Notes: generated by a model from the sequence alone, not told the origin. A stretch of 64,000 bases of DNA from Flavobacterium sp. 1355 (GCF_017833415.1 NZ_JAFICC010000014.1:101290-165289); one strand, 5' to 3'. Shown: positions 1-8,293, counted from the first letter of the stretch. Translations and numbers: made by a program.

Positions 1-563
1 AAAAGCTCGAAGAAGCACTCGAGGCCAATATAAAATCATTAGATGCTATAATTCATGATATAATAGTAGGTTACGAAGAAAATGAAACCATCGAATCTGT
101 AGTAGGGAAACTTTTGTCAAAAGAAAACAAAACTATTTCTACGGCAGAAAGTTTTACAGGAGGAAAAATTGCGTCAATTTTATCTGCTGTTCCGGGAGCT
201 TCAAATTATTTTAAAGGAAGTATTGTTTCTTATGCAACAGAAGCGAAGGTTAATGTTTTGGGGGTTTCACAGGAATTGGTAGATCAATATTCTGTAGTAA
301 GTGCACAAGTGGCAGAGGCTATGGCTTTGAATGTGAAAGATATACTTAAAACAGACTATGCAATAGCAACAACTGGTAACGCCGGACCGTCAAAAGGGGA
401 TTCTGATGCCGAAATTGGAGCTGTTTTTATTGCTTTGGCTACACCAAATGGTGTAATTACAGAAGAGTTTAACTTTGGGCAACCACGTGAAAAAGTGATA
501 GATAGAGCTACTATTAAGAGTTTGGAAATATTACAGAAAGAAATTTTGAAAATTGTGCAATAA
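1..563 (+). CDS. cinA: CinA-family protein, C-terminal part (5' end outside window)
   Basis: The reading frame is open from the left window edge and ends with TAA at 561-563, so only the C-terminal about 187 residues are present. An internal TTG at 114 is not needed as a start because the frame continues upstream without a stop. The visible part is the CinA C-terminal (nicotinamide-nucleotide amidase, PncC-like) domain, with the family segments TAESFTGG, PGASNYFKGSIVSY and ATTGNAGPS. PncC deamidates NMN in pyridine nucleotide salvage; full CinA proteins also carry a MoaB-like N-terminal domain, which cannot be checked here. In the family motif TGIAGP the isoleucine is Asn here. The rpmB cluster follows 71 bp downstream. 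Confidence 0.9.
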   Translation, partial: KLEEALEANIKSLDAIIHDIIVGYEENETIESVVGKLLSKENKTISTAESFTGGKIASILSAVPGASNYFKGSIVSYATEAKVNVLGVSQELVDQYSVVSAQVAEAMALNVKDILKTDYAIATTGNAGPSKGDSDAEIGAVFIALATPNGVITEEFNFGQPREKVIDRATIKSLEILQKEILKIVQ

Positions 564-567
564 TTTT

Positions 568-598
568 TTGCTACAATGGTTTATTTTTCTTTTCTTTG
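568..598 (+). promoter_or_regulatory. Putative rpmB operon promoter
   Basis: TTG at 568-570 and TTTCTTTG at 591-598 are separated by 20 bp. This matches the Bacteroidota -33/-7 layout (TTG, about 19 bp, TAnnTTTG) except for T in place of A in the second -7 position. It lies 36 bp upstream of the rpmB start and just after the cinA stop. Confidence 0.45.
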
Positions 599-634
599 CA
601 CCCTGATTTTGAATAACGATAAAAGATAAGTATA

Positions 635-871
635 ATGTCAAGAGTTTGTGACCTTACAGGTAAAAGAGCGATGGTAGGAAATAACGTTTCTCACGCTATG
701 AACAAAACTAAGAGAAAGTTTTCTGTGAACTTAGTTAAAAAGCGTTTTTATCTTCCAGAAGAAGATAGATGGATTACTCTTAGAGTAGCAGCATCTACGA
801 TAAAAACAATTAATAAAAATGGAATCACTGCTGTTTTGAAAAAAGCGCAGTCAGAAGGATTTATCAAATAA
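635..871 (+). CDS. rpmB: 50S ribosomal protein L28
   Basis: This 78-residue protein matches L28 over its full length. It begins MSRVCDLTGKRAMVGNNVSH, the family's N-terminal signature, and continues with the RKFSVNLVKKRFY strand and the basic RWITLRVAASTIKTI region. L28 is part of the large subunit near the exit-site side. It is first in an rpmB-rpmG-DUF4295 cluster (27 bp to rpmG), a typical Bacteroidota arrangement. The antisense reading frame over 748-999 is a shadow. Confidence 0.98.
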   Translation: MSRVCDLTGKRAMVGNNVSHAMNKTKRKFSVNLVKKRFYLPEEDRWITLRVAASTIKTINKNGITAVLKKAQSEGFIK

Positions 872-898
872 TCTTTTCCTAAATAAATATATAGCAAG

Positions 899-1081
899 AT
901 GGCAAAGAAAGGTAATAGAATCCAGGTAATTTTAGAATGTACTGAGCACAAGACTTCTGGTGTTCCAGGAACTTCTAGATATATTACAACTAAGAACAAA
1001 AAAAATACTCCGGACAGATTAGAGATTAAGAAATTTAATCCAATCTTAAAAAGAGTAACTGTTCATAAAGAAATTAAGTAA
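899..1081 (+). CDS. rpmG: 50S ribosomal protein L33
   Basis: This 60-residue protein is L33: MAKKGNRIQVILECTEHK at the N-terminus, then the TTKNKKNTPDRLEIKKFNP segment and a basic C-terminus. The paired cysteines of the zinc-binding (C+) form are absent (only Cys14 is present), so this is a C- type, zinc-independent L33. It sits 27 bp after rpmB and 76 bp before the DUF4295 gene. Confidence 0.98.
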   Translation: MAKKGNRIQVILECTEHKTSGVPGTSRYITTKNKKNTPDRLEIKKFNPILKRVTVHKEIK

Positions 1082-1157
1082 TAATTAGAGATTTTTATAA
1101 ATCTCAAATGGTTTTGCCATTAGAGTTTTATAAAAGCTTCAAATAAACATTTGAATC

Positions 1158-1310
1158 ATGGCAAAGAAAACCGTAGCATCGTTACAAACATCTTCTAAGA
1201 GATTATCAAAAGCCATCAAAATGGTGAAATCTCCTAAAACTGGTGCATATACATTCGTAGAATCTATTATGGCTCCTGAAGAAGTTGATGAATTCTTGAA
1301 AAAGAAATAA
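1158..1310 (+). CDS. DUF4295 small basic protein
   Basis: This is a 50-residue gene. The protein starts MAKKTVASLQTSSKRLSKAI, ends in EEVDEFLKKK, and is strongly basic. DUF4295 proteins are restricted to Bacteroidota and are nearly always encoded directly after rpmB-rpmG, which suggests a ribosome-associated role. No biochemical function is established that I know of. The stop at 1308-1310 is followed at once by a strong terminator, so this is the last gene of the ribosomal-protein cluster. Confidence 0.93.
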   Translation: MAKKTVASLQTSSKRLSKAIKMVKSPKTGAYTFVESIMAPEEVDEFLKKK

Positions 1311-1330
1311 TTACAATTACATTATATAGA

Positions 1331-1368
1331 AAAGCTACTTTCATTCGGAAGTAGCTTTTTTATTTTTT
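1331..1368 (+). terminator. Intrinsic terminator after rpmB-rpmG-DUF4295
   Basis: AAAGCTACTT at 1331-1340 pairs with AAGTAGCTTT at 1351-1360 around a short loop, followed by a T run. It separates the ribosomal protein cluster from ftsY. Confidence 0.85.
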
Positions 1369-1556
1369 ATATTTGTGTAAAATTTTATAAAAAGAAATAA
1401 ATCTTCTGTTGTAAAAGACTTGAGATTTTTCCTATGTCAATTTAAGGTTTATTGATATGATAATCTGAAACCTTGTAAAATGGAATTCTTATTATAAATA
1501 TAAGAGATTGTAGATTGTTTGAAATCAATAATCTAAAAACTAACAACAAATAACAA

Positions 1557-2510
1557 ATGAGTTTTTTTAAAAAATTATTCTCTACAGATAAAAAAGAGAC
1601 TTTAGACAAAAGTCTTGAAAAATCAAAAACTACTTTTTTCTCAAAGTTAAGTAAAGCCGTTGCAGGAAAATCTAAAGTCGATGACGATGTATTAGATAAT
1701 CTGGAAGAAATTCTGGTTGCATCAGATGTTGGTGTAAATACAACATTGAAAATAATTTCAAGAATTGAAAAAAGGGTAGCAGAAGATAAATATTTGGGAA
1801 CCGATGAACTAAATCAGATTCTTCGTGATGAAATAGGTGCTCTATTATCTGAAACAAACCGAGGTGAAGCTACTGAATTTGATATCCCAAAAGATAAAAA
1901 ACCATACGTTCTGATGGTGGTTGGAGTTAATGGGGTTGGTAAAACTACCACAATAGGTAAACTCGCTTATCAATTTAAGAAAGCGGGTTATAAAGTAGTT
2001 TTAGGAGCTGCAGATACATTTCGTGCTGCTGCTATAGATCAATTGCAAGTATGGGCAGACAGGGTTGATGTGCCAATTGTGAGACAGCAAATGGGAAGTG
2101 ATCCTGCTTCTGTAGCTTTTGATACTTTACAGTCAGCTGTGGCTCAAAATGCAGATATTGTAATTATTGATACAGCAGGGCGTCTGCATAATAAAATCAA
2201 TTTGATGAACGAACTTACCAAAGTAAAACGTGTTATGCAGAAAGTAGTTGCTGATGCGCCTCATGATGTGCTTTTGGTTTTGGATGGTTCAACAGGCCAA
2301 AATGCTTTTGAACAGGCAAAACAATTTACAGCTGCTACAGAAGTGACTTCTCTTGCTGTAACAAAATTAGACGGAACTGCAAAAGGGGGTGTTGTAATTG
2401 GTATTTCAGATCAATTCCAGATTCCGGTAAAATATATTGGAGTTGGTGAAGGTATTGAAGACTTACAGGTCTTTAATAAATATGAATTTGTAGATAGTTT
2501 TTTTAAATAA
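1557..2510 (+). CDS. ftsY: Signal recognition particle receptor FtsY
   Basis: This 317-residue SRP-receptor GTPase docks SRP-bound ribosomes at the inner membrane. A short basic N-terminus and a four-helix N domain (to about residue 110) precede the NG GTPase domain: G1 GVNGVGKTTT, DTFRAAAIDQL (I-box), G3 DTAGRLHNK, G4 TKLDGTAKGG, and the closing GVGEGIEDLQVF motif. The long acidic A domain of E. coli FtsY is absent, as is usual in Bacteroidota. The next gene starts 8 bp after the stop. In many Bacteroidota rimO follows ftsY; here rimO is about 55 kb away on the other strand. Confidence 0.97.
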   Translation: MSFFKKLFSTDKKETLDKSLEKSKTTFFSKLSKAVAGKSKVDDDVLDNLEEILVASDVGVNTTLKIISRIEKRVAEDKYLGTDELNQILRDEIGALLSETNRGEATEFDIPKDKKPYVLMVVGVNGVGKTTTIGKLAYQFKKAGYKVVLGAADTFRAAAIDQLQVWADRVDVPIVRQQMGSDPASVAFDTLQSAVAQNADIVIIDTAGRLHNKINLMNELTKVKRVMQKVVADAPHDVLLVLDGSTGQNAFEQAKQFTAATEVTSLAVTKLDGTAKGGVVIGISDQFQIPVKYIGVGEGIEDLQVFNKYEFVDSFFK

Positions 2511-2517
2511 AATCAGA

Positions 2518-2685
2518 ATGAGTTTAAAAAATATAACGCCTGTTACTTTTTATTTCGCAAGCGTAATAAGTTTTGTTTTAGCAAATGTCTTAAAAGATAA
2601 AAGCTTATCTTTTTATTATATTTTGTTGGTTTTAGGTTTGGTATTCTTTTTTATGGGGATGTTAAAAAGGATAAAAAACAGATAA
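2518..2685 (+). CDS. Small two-helix membrane protein, unknown function
   Basis: A 55-residue gene starts with ATG 8 bp after the ftsY stop and ends with TAA at 2683-2685. The protein starts MSLKNITPVTFYFASVISFV and has two hydrophobic segments (about residues 8-24 and 31-49) joined by a short charged turn, NVLKDKS. It ends in a basic tail, RIKNR. It is very likely co-transcribed with ftsY, and similar tiny membrane proteins after ftsY occur in related genomes. I cannot assign a function. A convergent gene begins 6 bp later. Confidence 0.7.
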   Translation: MSLKNITPVTFYFASVISFVLANVLKDKSLSFYYILLVLGLVFFFMGMLKRIKNR

Positions 2686-2691
2686 AAGGAT

Positions 2692-3207
2692 TTATTTCCT
2701 CTTCGATTTTTTTAATTTCCAGATTGTGCCGTCTGTATAAACAACAAGATAAGCATTTGCAGAAACAATTTTAATCGCATCTGTAGAGAAATCTTCCCAT
2801 ATCTTAGAAGAAATTTGTTTTGGTCTTATTAACGAAGTTGAATATCCGGTACAATGTCCCTTAACAAAAAAGTATTTACCGCTTGAAGGTTTCTCAAAAG
2901 AGTTTGTTGAATTCCATTCAAAATTTATTGCCTGGATTGTTTTGTTGCTTTTGTTTTTATACGTGATTTTGATGTCTTTGTGGTCAGAATATGCGTTTTT
3001 TAGTATTTTTGCAGATATAATTTTGATAGGTGATTCTTCGCTGAAAATAGTATCCGAAGATGAAAAACTGGAACTATCTGTAATGTGTGAAGCAATCTGT
3101 CTTTCTTTTATCTTGTTATGTGAATTAATCAAGGAATCATTTTTAGATTTCTGTGCGCATGAAATTGTAAGCATCGAAATACAGGAAAGTAAAATTTTAT
3201 TCATCAT
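2692..3207 (-). CDS. Lipoprotein of unknown function
   Basis: I take the start at ATG 3205-3207 (3204 is also possible), giving about 171 residues. From there the protein has a lipoprotein signal, MNKILLSCISMLTISC, with the lipobox cysteine in LTISC. An upstream extension to 3333 would bury the signal peptide behind about 40 residues, so it is rejected. The mature part has a Ser/Asp-rich linker, then a beta-rich domain ending YLVVYTDGTIWKLKKSKRK. I recognise no family. It converges with the ftsY transcript, ending 6 bp from the small membrane protein gene. Confidence 0.65.
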   Translation of the reverse strand: MMNKILLSCISMLTISCAQKSKNDSLINSHNKIKERQIASHITDSSSFSSSDTIFSEESPIKIISAKILKNAYSDHKDIKITYKNKSNKTIQAINFEWNSTNSFEKPSSGKYFFVKGHCTGYSTSLIRPKQISSKIWEDFSTDAIKIVSANAYLVVYTDGTIWKLKKSKRK

Positions 3208-3600
3208 AATTTTTTTTGAGATAATTATCAGAAACCAACAAAGAATTTTTAGCTTATAAAAAGTAATAAAGTTTTTACACAAGTCATTGATTATTAAATA
3301 CTTGTTTATTTTTATGGATTTTACAAATGTCATGTTGTATTTATTAAAAGATTGCCATGGTAAGACAATTATATATCATAATTAGACTTTTTAAAAGAAA
3401 ATTATAAAGACATTAGTCTGAGGAATTAATAAAGTTCTTTTTTTCAATAGATTAAAAAACAAGAATAAATGTTAAGCTATTACTATGAAGAAGATTAAGT
3501 AGCAACTTTATATTTTAGTCCTGTTAAAACTTTGGTCAAAGAGGTTGAAATAGTTTAATGGGTTTTATGAAATTTTATTTCTTTTAAAATTTTATAAGGT

Positions 3601-3608
3601 TAACTTTG
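3601..3608 (+). promoter_or_regulatory. Putative -7 box TAACTTTG
   Basis: TAACTTTG fits TAnnTTTG exactly. It would start a transcript near 3615, about 20 bases upstream of the structured element and 127 bases upstream of the lipoprotein start. The -33 region is only T-rich. Confidence 0.45.
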
Positions 3609-3635
3609 TGATTGAAATAAAAACTTCTTTTTGAA

Positions 3636-3727
3636 AACGGAAGCCCTAGCCCTGATGGAAGCGGCATCCTTTTGCTTTTTTCTTTAATAAAGCAAAAGAT
3701 ACAGCGGACAGCAGGTATCAGCTCCTT
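3636..3727 (+). ncRNA. Structured 5' leader element (possibly flavo-1-like motif)
   Basis: A perfect 10-bp hairpin (CTTTTGCTTT at 3669-3678 with AAAGCAAAAG at 3689-3698) is flanked by the conserved-looking blocks GATGGAAGCGGCATCC and GATACAGCGGACAGCAGG. An outer CTGAT/ATCAG pairing closes the element. From memory, this block-hairpin-block layout recurs in Flavobacterium genomes upstream of genes, and I suspect it is the motif catalogued as flavo-1, but I cannot verify the name. It ends 14 bp before the lipoprotein start, so it would lie in that gene's 5' UTR. Confidence 0.55.
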
Positions 3728-3741
3728 AAATAATTCTATTT

Positions 3742-4182
3742 ATGAAAAATACTTTTATGATCCTGGTTTTGTCTCTTTTGTTTGTTGGGTGCAAACAGGA
3801 AATTAAACCGGCAGATATTGCAAAACTCAACGGATATTGGGAGATTGAAAAAGTAGTTTTTGATAAGGGAGAGGAAAAAGCTTATGGAATGAACGAGAAC
3901 TTTGATTTTTTTACAATTAAAGGAACTAAAGGAAAAAGAACAAAAGTCATGGCACAGCTTGATGGTACTTTTTTAACTACAGATACGTATGAAGATGTTT
4001 CGGTACGTTTTGCAGGTGAAAAAGTTTATCTGGATTATAAAACAGATTATGCCAAATGGAGCGAAGAATTAATAACATTATCTGATGATAAATTTGTGGT
4101 AAAAAACGCGGAAAATAAAGAATATCACTATAAAAAAGCTGGACCGGTAAACATTTTGAACAATGGCAAAGAGACTAAATAA
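3742..4182 (+). CDS. Lipocalin-like lipoprotein
   Basis: This 146-residue protein has a lipoprotein signal, MKNTFMILVLSLLFVGC (lipobox LFVGC, Cys17). The mature part starts with the LNGYWEIEKVVFDKG motif of lipocalin-like domains (a G-x-W strand near residue 32) and continues as a predicted small beta-barrel. Its ligand is unknown. It probably anchors to the periplasmic or outer face of a membrane. Its last 20 bases overlap the DUF721 gene, so the two are translationally linked. A structured leader lies directly upstream. Confidence 0.8.
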   Translation: MKNTFMILVLSLLFVGCKQEIKPADIAKLNGYWEIEKVVFDKGEEKAYGMNENFDFFTIKGTKGKRTKVMAQLDGTFLTTDTYEDVSVRFAGEKVYLDYKTDYAKWSEELITLSDDKFVVKNAENKEYHYKKAGPVNILNNGKETK

Positions 4183-4459
4183 CGAAAGTACGATTGGCGC
4201 TGTTTTACAGCAAATTATTCAGACGAATAAATTACAGCCAGGAATGGACCAGATTGATGTACGCGATGCATGGAAACAATTGATGGGAAGTGGTGTGAAT
4301 ACGTATACAAGGAATGTTGTTCTAAAGGGAAGTACGCTGTATGTTGAACTTGGATCTTCTGTATTGCGTGATGAACTAAGCCACGGTAAATCTAAAATCA
4401 TTAAGATGATTAATGAAGAATTAAAACGTGATGTTGTCAGAGAGGTGATTTTGAGATAA
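4163..4459 (+). CDS. DUF721 (DciA-like) protein
   Basis: This 98-residue protein matches the DUF721 family: MAKRLNNESTIGAVLQQIIQ, then the W-K central motif DAWKQLMGSGVNTYTRNVVL, LYVELGSSVLRDEL, and a basic C-terminal helix. In other bacteria, DUF721/DciA domains help load the replicative helicase DnaB; whether this short form does so is unproven. It overlaps the upstream lipoprotein gene by 20 bp in another frame. In related genomes this pair is often near recF, which is not in this window. Confidence 0.85.
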   Translation: MAKRLNNESTIGAVLQQIIQTNKLQPGMDQIDVRDAWKQLMGSGVNTYTRNVVLKGSTLYVELGSSVLRDELSHGKSKIIKMINEELKRDVVREVILR

Positions 4460-4480
4460 TTTAAGATAAAACAGAAAATA

Positions 4481-4510
4481 AAAATGCCGTTTCAATTGAA
4501 ACGGCATTTT
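4481..4510. terminator. Bidirectional terminator between DUF721 gene and ndk
   Basis: AAAATGCCGTTTC and GAAACGGCATTTT form a perfect 13-bp stem with an AATT loop, with A/T tracts on both sides. It serves the two convergent genes. Confidence 0.9.
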
Positions 4511-4551
4511 TATTTTGATAAATTTTAGAATCTAAATCTAAAACTCTAAAA

Positions 4552-4971
4552 CTAGAATTGCTCTCTTCCTGCAAAGTGGAATGCACTTTCGATAGCAGCG
4601 TTTTCGTCGCTGTCTGAACCGTGAACTGCATTTTCTCCGATAGAAGTAGCGTATGCTTTACGAATAGTTCCTTCAGCAGCTTCAGCTGGATTTGTAGCTC
4701 CAATTAAAGTTCTGAAATCTTCTACTGCATTTTCTTTTTCTAAAATAGCAGCAACAATTGGTCCGCGTGACATAAATTCAACTAACTCTCCGTAGAAAGG
4801 TCTTGCGGCGTGAACTGCATAAAACGCCTGAGCATCAGCTACAGTCAATTGAGTTAATTTTAAAGAAACGATTTTAAATCCTCCGTTTGTAATCATTGCT
4901 AAGATATTCCCGATGTGTCCGTTTGCAACAGCATCTGGTTTAATCATTGTAAAAGTTCTATTTGTTGCCAT
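4552..4971 (-). CDS. ndk: Nucleoside diphosphate kinase
   Basis: This 139-residue enzyme moves the gamma-phosphate from ATP to other NDPs through a phospho-histidine. Landmarks are MATNRTFTMIKPDAVANGHI at the start, FYAVHAARPFY, MSRGPIVAAILE, and the active-site NAVHGSDSDENA with His117. I chose the ATG at 4969-4971; a longer frame to 5019 adds 16 residues not seen in the family and would reach past the probable promoter box at 4997-5004. Length is standard for the family. Confidence 0.97.
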   Translation of the reverse strand: MATNRTFTMIKPDAVANGHIGNILAMITNGGFKIVSLKLTQLTVADAQAFYAVHAARPFYGELVEFMSRGPIVAAILEKENAVEDFRTLIGATNPAEAAEGTIRKAYATSIGENAVHGSDSDENAAIESAFHFAGREQF

Positions 4972-4996
4972 TTTATTACTTATTTTTAATTTTGTG

Positions 4997-5004
4997 CAAA
5001 AGTA
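4997..5004 (-). promoter_or_regulatory. ndk promoter -7 box
   Basis: Read on the minus strand the sequence is TACTTTTG, an exact TAnnTTTG, followed by GC. It predicts a transcript start near 4990 and a leader of about 20 bases, which also supports the ndk start at 4971. No clear -33 TTG at the ideal spacing is seen. Confidence 0.6.
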
Positions 5005-5087
5005 GACTTTTTTTATCAATTGATTTTAATAAATTCATAATTAAAAGTTCTTTGATAGCAAGAATGTTAGGTTTTTATCAAAAATAA

Positions 5088-5131
5088 AAAACAAGCTTTA
5101 TAAACCATATCAGTTTAATAAAGCTTGTTTT
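5088..5131 (-). terminator. Terminator downstream of the NagX-like gene
   Basis: AAAACAAGCTTTA (5088-5100) pairs with TAAAGCTTGTTTT (5119-5131). An inner TAAAC/GTTTA stem continues the helix. In the minus-strand direction it ends in a T tract, so it should stop the transcript of the 5175-6446 gene. Confidence 0.8.
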
Positions 5132-5174
5132 TGTAGTTTTTAATAAAATGAACTTATATGGCTTTAATATTTTT

Positions 5175-6446
5175 TTAAACTTTGAATATTAATTTATTTC
5201 TATAAAATATCCACAAAATAAATGTCCATATTGCCACATAAACTAATGCTCCTGCAAACGAAGCCATCATTGGATTACTAAAAAACGGCGCAATTCCGTA
5301 TCGGTATAAATAACTTAGAAGATTAATGTTTTCGCCGGTTTTATGTGGATTTTCAAACTGAATCATTACCAAAGCCTGCGGAATAATCTGAGAAGCAAAA
5401 AATACAATCATTGGGTTGACTCCCCAGATTAAAAATAATTTAGATCCTTTTTGGTATTCTGCAATATCAATCAGGTAATATAAAATTGAAAGCGTTGTTG
5501 TCGCTAAACCGGTGGTATATAAAACATAGCTGCTGGTCCAGATTGATTTGTTTATCGGAAAAACAATATTCCAAAGTAAACCTCCTATAATTAAAGCAAT
5601 TCCTGTCATTGCCATTTTTTTTGCAATGTTACTTTTTGCTGTTTTTTGTTGTAATAACTGACCAATTAGTAAACCGATAATTCCGTTTACGATTGATGGA
5701 ATTGTACTTAGGACCCCTTCCGGATCCCAGGTAATAGTGCCGCTGTACATATGTCCCTTTAGTAAAATACTATCCAGCCAGGAAGCGAGATTGGTTCCTT
5801 TGTCTAAGTTGGCTTCTCCAATTCCAGGTACCGGTATCAAAGTCATGACTGCCCAATATCCTATTAATAAAAGAGCTCCGGTAATAATCTGTGTTCTTTG
5901 GGAGGTTTTTAAGTATAAAAGTGAAATTACAAAATATACGACTGCAATTCGTTGCAGAACTCCAGGAAGCCTTACATCATGATAGGCTTCAATACCACTG
6001 TAAGCCAGTATTAGATAAATAAATAATATTGAAAAGGCTAAAATGTTTTTTAGTTTAGAACTGAAGCTGCCCATAAGAGCATAGCCAACAGCAATTGTAA
6101 TTATTAACCGGAAGATAAGAAGTGGAATTCCTTCGAGACCAAAAAACTGAATTTTGCCGAAATAATTGAAGAAAATTCCCAAACATAACATTCGTAATGA
6201 TCGGATAAGAATTTTGTTGAATGTAGTATCGTCATATCTTTTATCAGGCATTGCAAGTGGTACAGCAACTCCCATGATGAAAATGAAAAACGGAAAAACT
6301 AAATCGGTTGGCGTACAACCATGCCATTCGGCATGTAAAAGTGGTGGAAAAACATGCCCCCAATCTCCGGGATTGTTGACAATTGTCATTAATAAAATAG
6401 TAAGTCCACGAAAGACATCTAGCGAAATTAAGCGTTCTTTTACCAT
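5175..6446 (-). CDS. NagX-like / heparan-alpha-glucosaminide N-acetyltransferase-like membrane acyltransferase
   Basis: This 423-residue polytopic membrane protein (about ten or eleven hydrophobic segments) begins MVKERLISLDVFRGLTILLM, the diagnostic start of the DUF5009/HGSNAT-like group. It continues with NNPGDWGHVFPPLLHAEWHG, where the conserved His-Glu-Trp-His cluster is the presumed active site, and PTDLVFPFFIFIMG. Human HGSNAT transfers acetyl from acetyl-CoA across the membrane to glucosamine ends; bacterial NagX proteins are linked to amino-sugar metabolism. The bacterial substrate is not established, so the call is by family only. It lies 102 bp downstream of bshC on the same strand. 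Confidence 0.85.
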   Translation of the reverse strand: MVKERLISLDVFRGLTILLMTIVNNPGDWGHVFPPLLHAEWHGCTPTDLVFPFFIFIMGVAVPLAMPDKRYDDTTFNKILIRSLRMLCLGIFFNYFGKIQFFGLEGIPLLIFRLIITIAVGYALMGSFSSKLKNILAFSILFIYLILAYSGIEAYHDVRLPGVLQRIAVVYFVISLLYLKTSQRTQIITGALLLIGYWAVMTLIPVPGIGEANLDKGTNLASWLDSILLKGHMYSGTITWDPEGVLSTIPSIVNGIIGLLIGQLLQQKTAKSNIAKKMAMTGIALIIGGLLWNIVFPINKSIWTSSYVLYTTGLATTTLSILYYLIDIAEYQKGSKLFLIWGVNPMIVFFASQIIPQALVMIQFENPHKTGENINLLSYLYRYGIAPFFSNPMMASFAGALVYVAIWTFILWIFYRNKLIFKV

Positions 6447-6548
6447 TGGTTTGGGTAAATTGGTTAGTTAATAATTTTAAAAGTTCGCTATTTGGTTTAA
6501 ACAATAATTCAGAACGGAGTGGTTATTTTATTCTGAATTATTGAGGTA

Positions 6549-8138
6549 TTATATTGTTATGATTGAAAAGTTTGTTTCTAAAGGTCTTAATTTTTGAGTT
6601 AATAATGGAATCAATTGTTCACCTTTTTCTAAATAAAATTCAGAAAAATTAGCTTGGCGTTCCTGTAGGCTATTGTTTGGAAATAGCTGACATTGCAGAT
6701 CAGTAACACGCTCCAACTGATCCTGTAGTTTTCTTTTTTGTGCTTTTAATAAACGTTTTTCAAGATTTTCTAAGCCTTTTTTTTGTTTAACTTCCTGTGC
6801 TTTTACTGCACCTGTAAATGATTTATCTGTTTTATCGGCTAACTCTGATAAGTATTGAAATTGTTTTTCCAGAATTTCTTTTTGGGGCGTTAAATCAATT
6901 GGGAATTCTGAAATTTTATGCGTTATGGCATTTACTAAACTAGTTGGCTGCGTAAATAAATCTTTCCAGGTTAAACCTAAATGATCTGCTTTTTTTGCTT
7001 GCTTTTCTGTGGCCAAAAGAACCGAATTTCGTACTAAAAGCACTGGAAAAGTTACATTTACTGCATCAAAAAAAGATTTTAATTCGAGCCAGTAGGCAAT
7101 TTCTCCACCTCCGCCAATGTAACATAAATTAGGCAATATGATTTCCTGATATAACGGACGCATAATTACATTTGGACTGAATTTTTCGGGGTTACTTTCT
7201 AGCAATTTTAGAATTTCCTCCGTTGTAAATGAAGTTTTGGTATTATTGATGATAAATTTATCATTTTCAAAAACAATGCGCTCACGCAGGTTATCTTCGA
7301 TATAAAATAAATTGATTTCGCGTGGATTTACCTGAACCGTATAATCTTTTAGTCTGGCAATAGTTCCCTGCACAGCTTTAAAAGAAGTTTGCTCTAATAA
7401 TTCTTTTTTGGCATACGGAATAAAAGCACGTTTTAACTCGGCATTATCAGCATCCAGAATAACTAAACCTTGGGAAGCAAATAAATTATTAGCAAGAAAA
7501 CGGGTTGCATCGGCAAGGTTATCGTGTTTAAGATATGAATCTTCAAATGTTTTTTTTAAGAAATTAGCATTAGTGCTTGATCCTAATTCCAAGGCATAAA
7601 TTTCCAAAAATTCGGCTAAACCTTCGGTCGATAATTTTCCAACGGGACCAAAACTTTCTTTATTCCAGCGAAATTTTTTGCCTTTAAAATTAAAATAATT
7701 AATTTCTTCAAAGTCATGATCTTCAGTCGCCATCCAATAAATTGGCACAAAATTGTAGGCCGGATATTTTGATTTTAATTCTTTGGTAAGATTTATTGTG
7801 GAGATAATTTTATACAAAAAGTATAAAGGCCCGCTGAAAAGATTTAACTGATGTCCGGTAGTTACAGTAAACGTATTTTCGTGAGCTAAAAGTTCAATAT
7901 TTTGTTTGGTAAAATCTGAAATATCAATTGAAGCATATTGTTCTTTTAAAACAGAAACCAGCGAAATTCGGTTTTTATTATCAAAATTTTGTTGTTTTTC
8001 AATAATTTGTTTTTCAAAGTTCTCCAGCGTTGGAAAATTGTTATATAGCGGTTTTAAGTCCGGTTTTTGGTCTAAATAATCGTGTATCAAAGTCGAGAAA
8101 TATCCTGAGTTTTGGTAGCTGATACAGTCGGTTGGCAT
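6549..8138 (-). CDS. bshC: Bacillithiol biosynthesis cysteine-adding enzyme BshC
   Basis: This 529-residue protein matches BshC (YllA) over its full length: MPTDCISYQNSGYFS near the start, the VTTGHQLNLFSGPLYFLYK segment, IYWMATEDHDFEE, and the Rossmann-like core with a long coiled-coil Lys/Gln/Glu-rich stretch near residues 440-490. BshC adds cysteine to GlcN-malate, the last step of bacillithiol synthesis. Bacillithiol is the main low-molecular-weight thiol of Firmicutes and many Bacteroidota, so this organism probably uses it. bshA and bshB are not in the window. The next gene upstream is divergent. Confidence 0.95.
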   Translation of the reverse strand: MPTDCISYQNSGYFSTLIHDYLDQKPDLKPLYNNFPTLENFEKQIIEKQQNFDNKNRISLVSVLKEQYASIDISDFTKQNIELLAHENTFTVTTGHQLNLFSGPLYFLYKIISTINLTKELKSKYPAYNFVPIYWMATEDHDFEEINYFNFKGKKFRWNKESFGPVGKLSTEGLAEFLEIYALELGSSTNANFLKKTFEDSYLKHDNLADATRFLANNLFASQGLVILDADNAELKRAFIPYAKKELLEQTSFKAVQGTIARLKDYTVQVNPREINLFYIEDNLRERIVFENDKFIINNTKTSFTTEEILKLLESNPEKFSPNVIMRPLYQEIILPNLCYIGGGGEIAYWLELKSFFDAVNVTFPVLLVRNSVLLATEKQAKKADHLGLTWKDLFTQPTSLVNAITHKISEFPIDLTPQKEILEKQFQYLSELADKTDKSFTGAVKAQEVKQKKGLENLEKRLLKAQKRKLQDQLERVTDLQCQLFPNNSLQERQANFSEFYLEKGEQLIPLLTQKLRPLETNFSIITI

Positions 8139-8293
8139 AATTTTGGGTTTAATTTTGATAGCTGTAAATTTAAGGAAAATAAACAGTTAAAAATGGATTT
8201 AACTATTGCTTATGATTTGAAATTTAATTTAGTGATTAAGTATTTGGAAATCAGTCAGTTTTAGGTCTTAAGAAAAAATATTTCAATAATAAT

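Larger units (their letters stand above)
3334..3741. other. Intergenic stretch with promoter and structured leader
   Basis: No credible protein-coding gene is visible in these 408 bases. The right part holds a -7-like box (3601-3608) and a repeat-like structured element (3636-3727) directly ahead of the lipoprotein gene at 3742. In the left part I see only AT-rich sequence. Confidence 0.6.

Noticed and set aside
748..999. An 83-codon antisense frame over rpmB/rpmG
   Set aside because: It lies fully over two certain ribosomal protein genes and has no support of its own.
2942..3259. A 105-codon + strand frame with a hydrophobic sequence
   Set aside because: It is antisense to the lipoprotein gene at 2692-3207, which has a proper signal peptide and lipobox.
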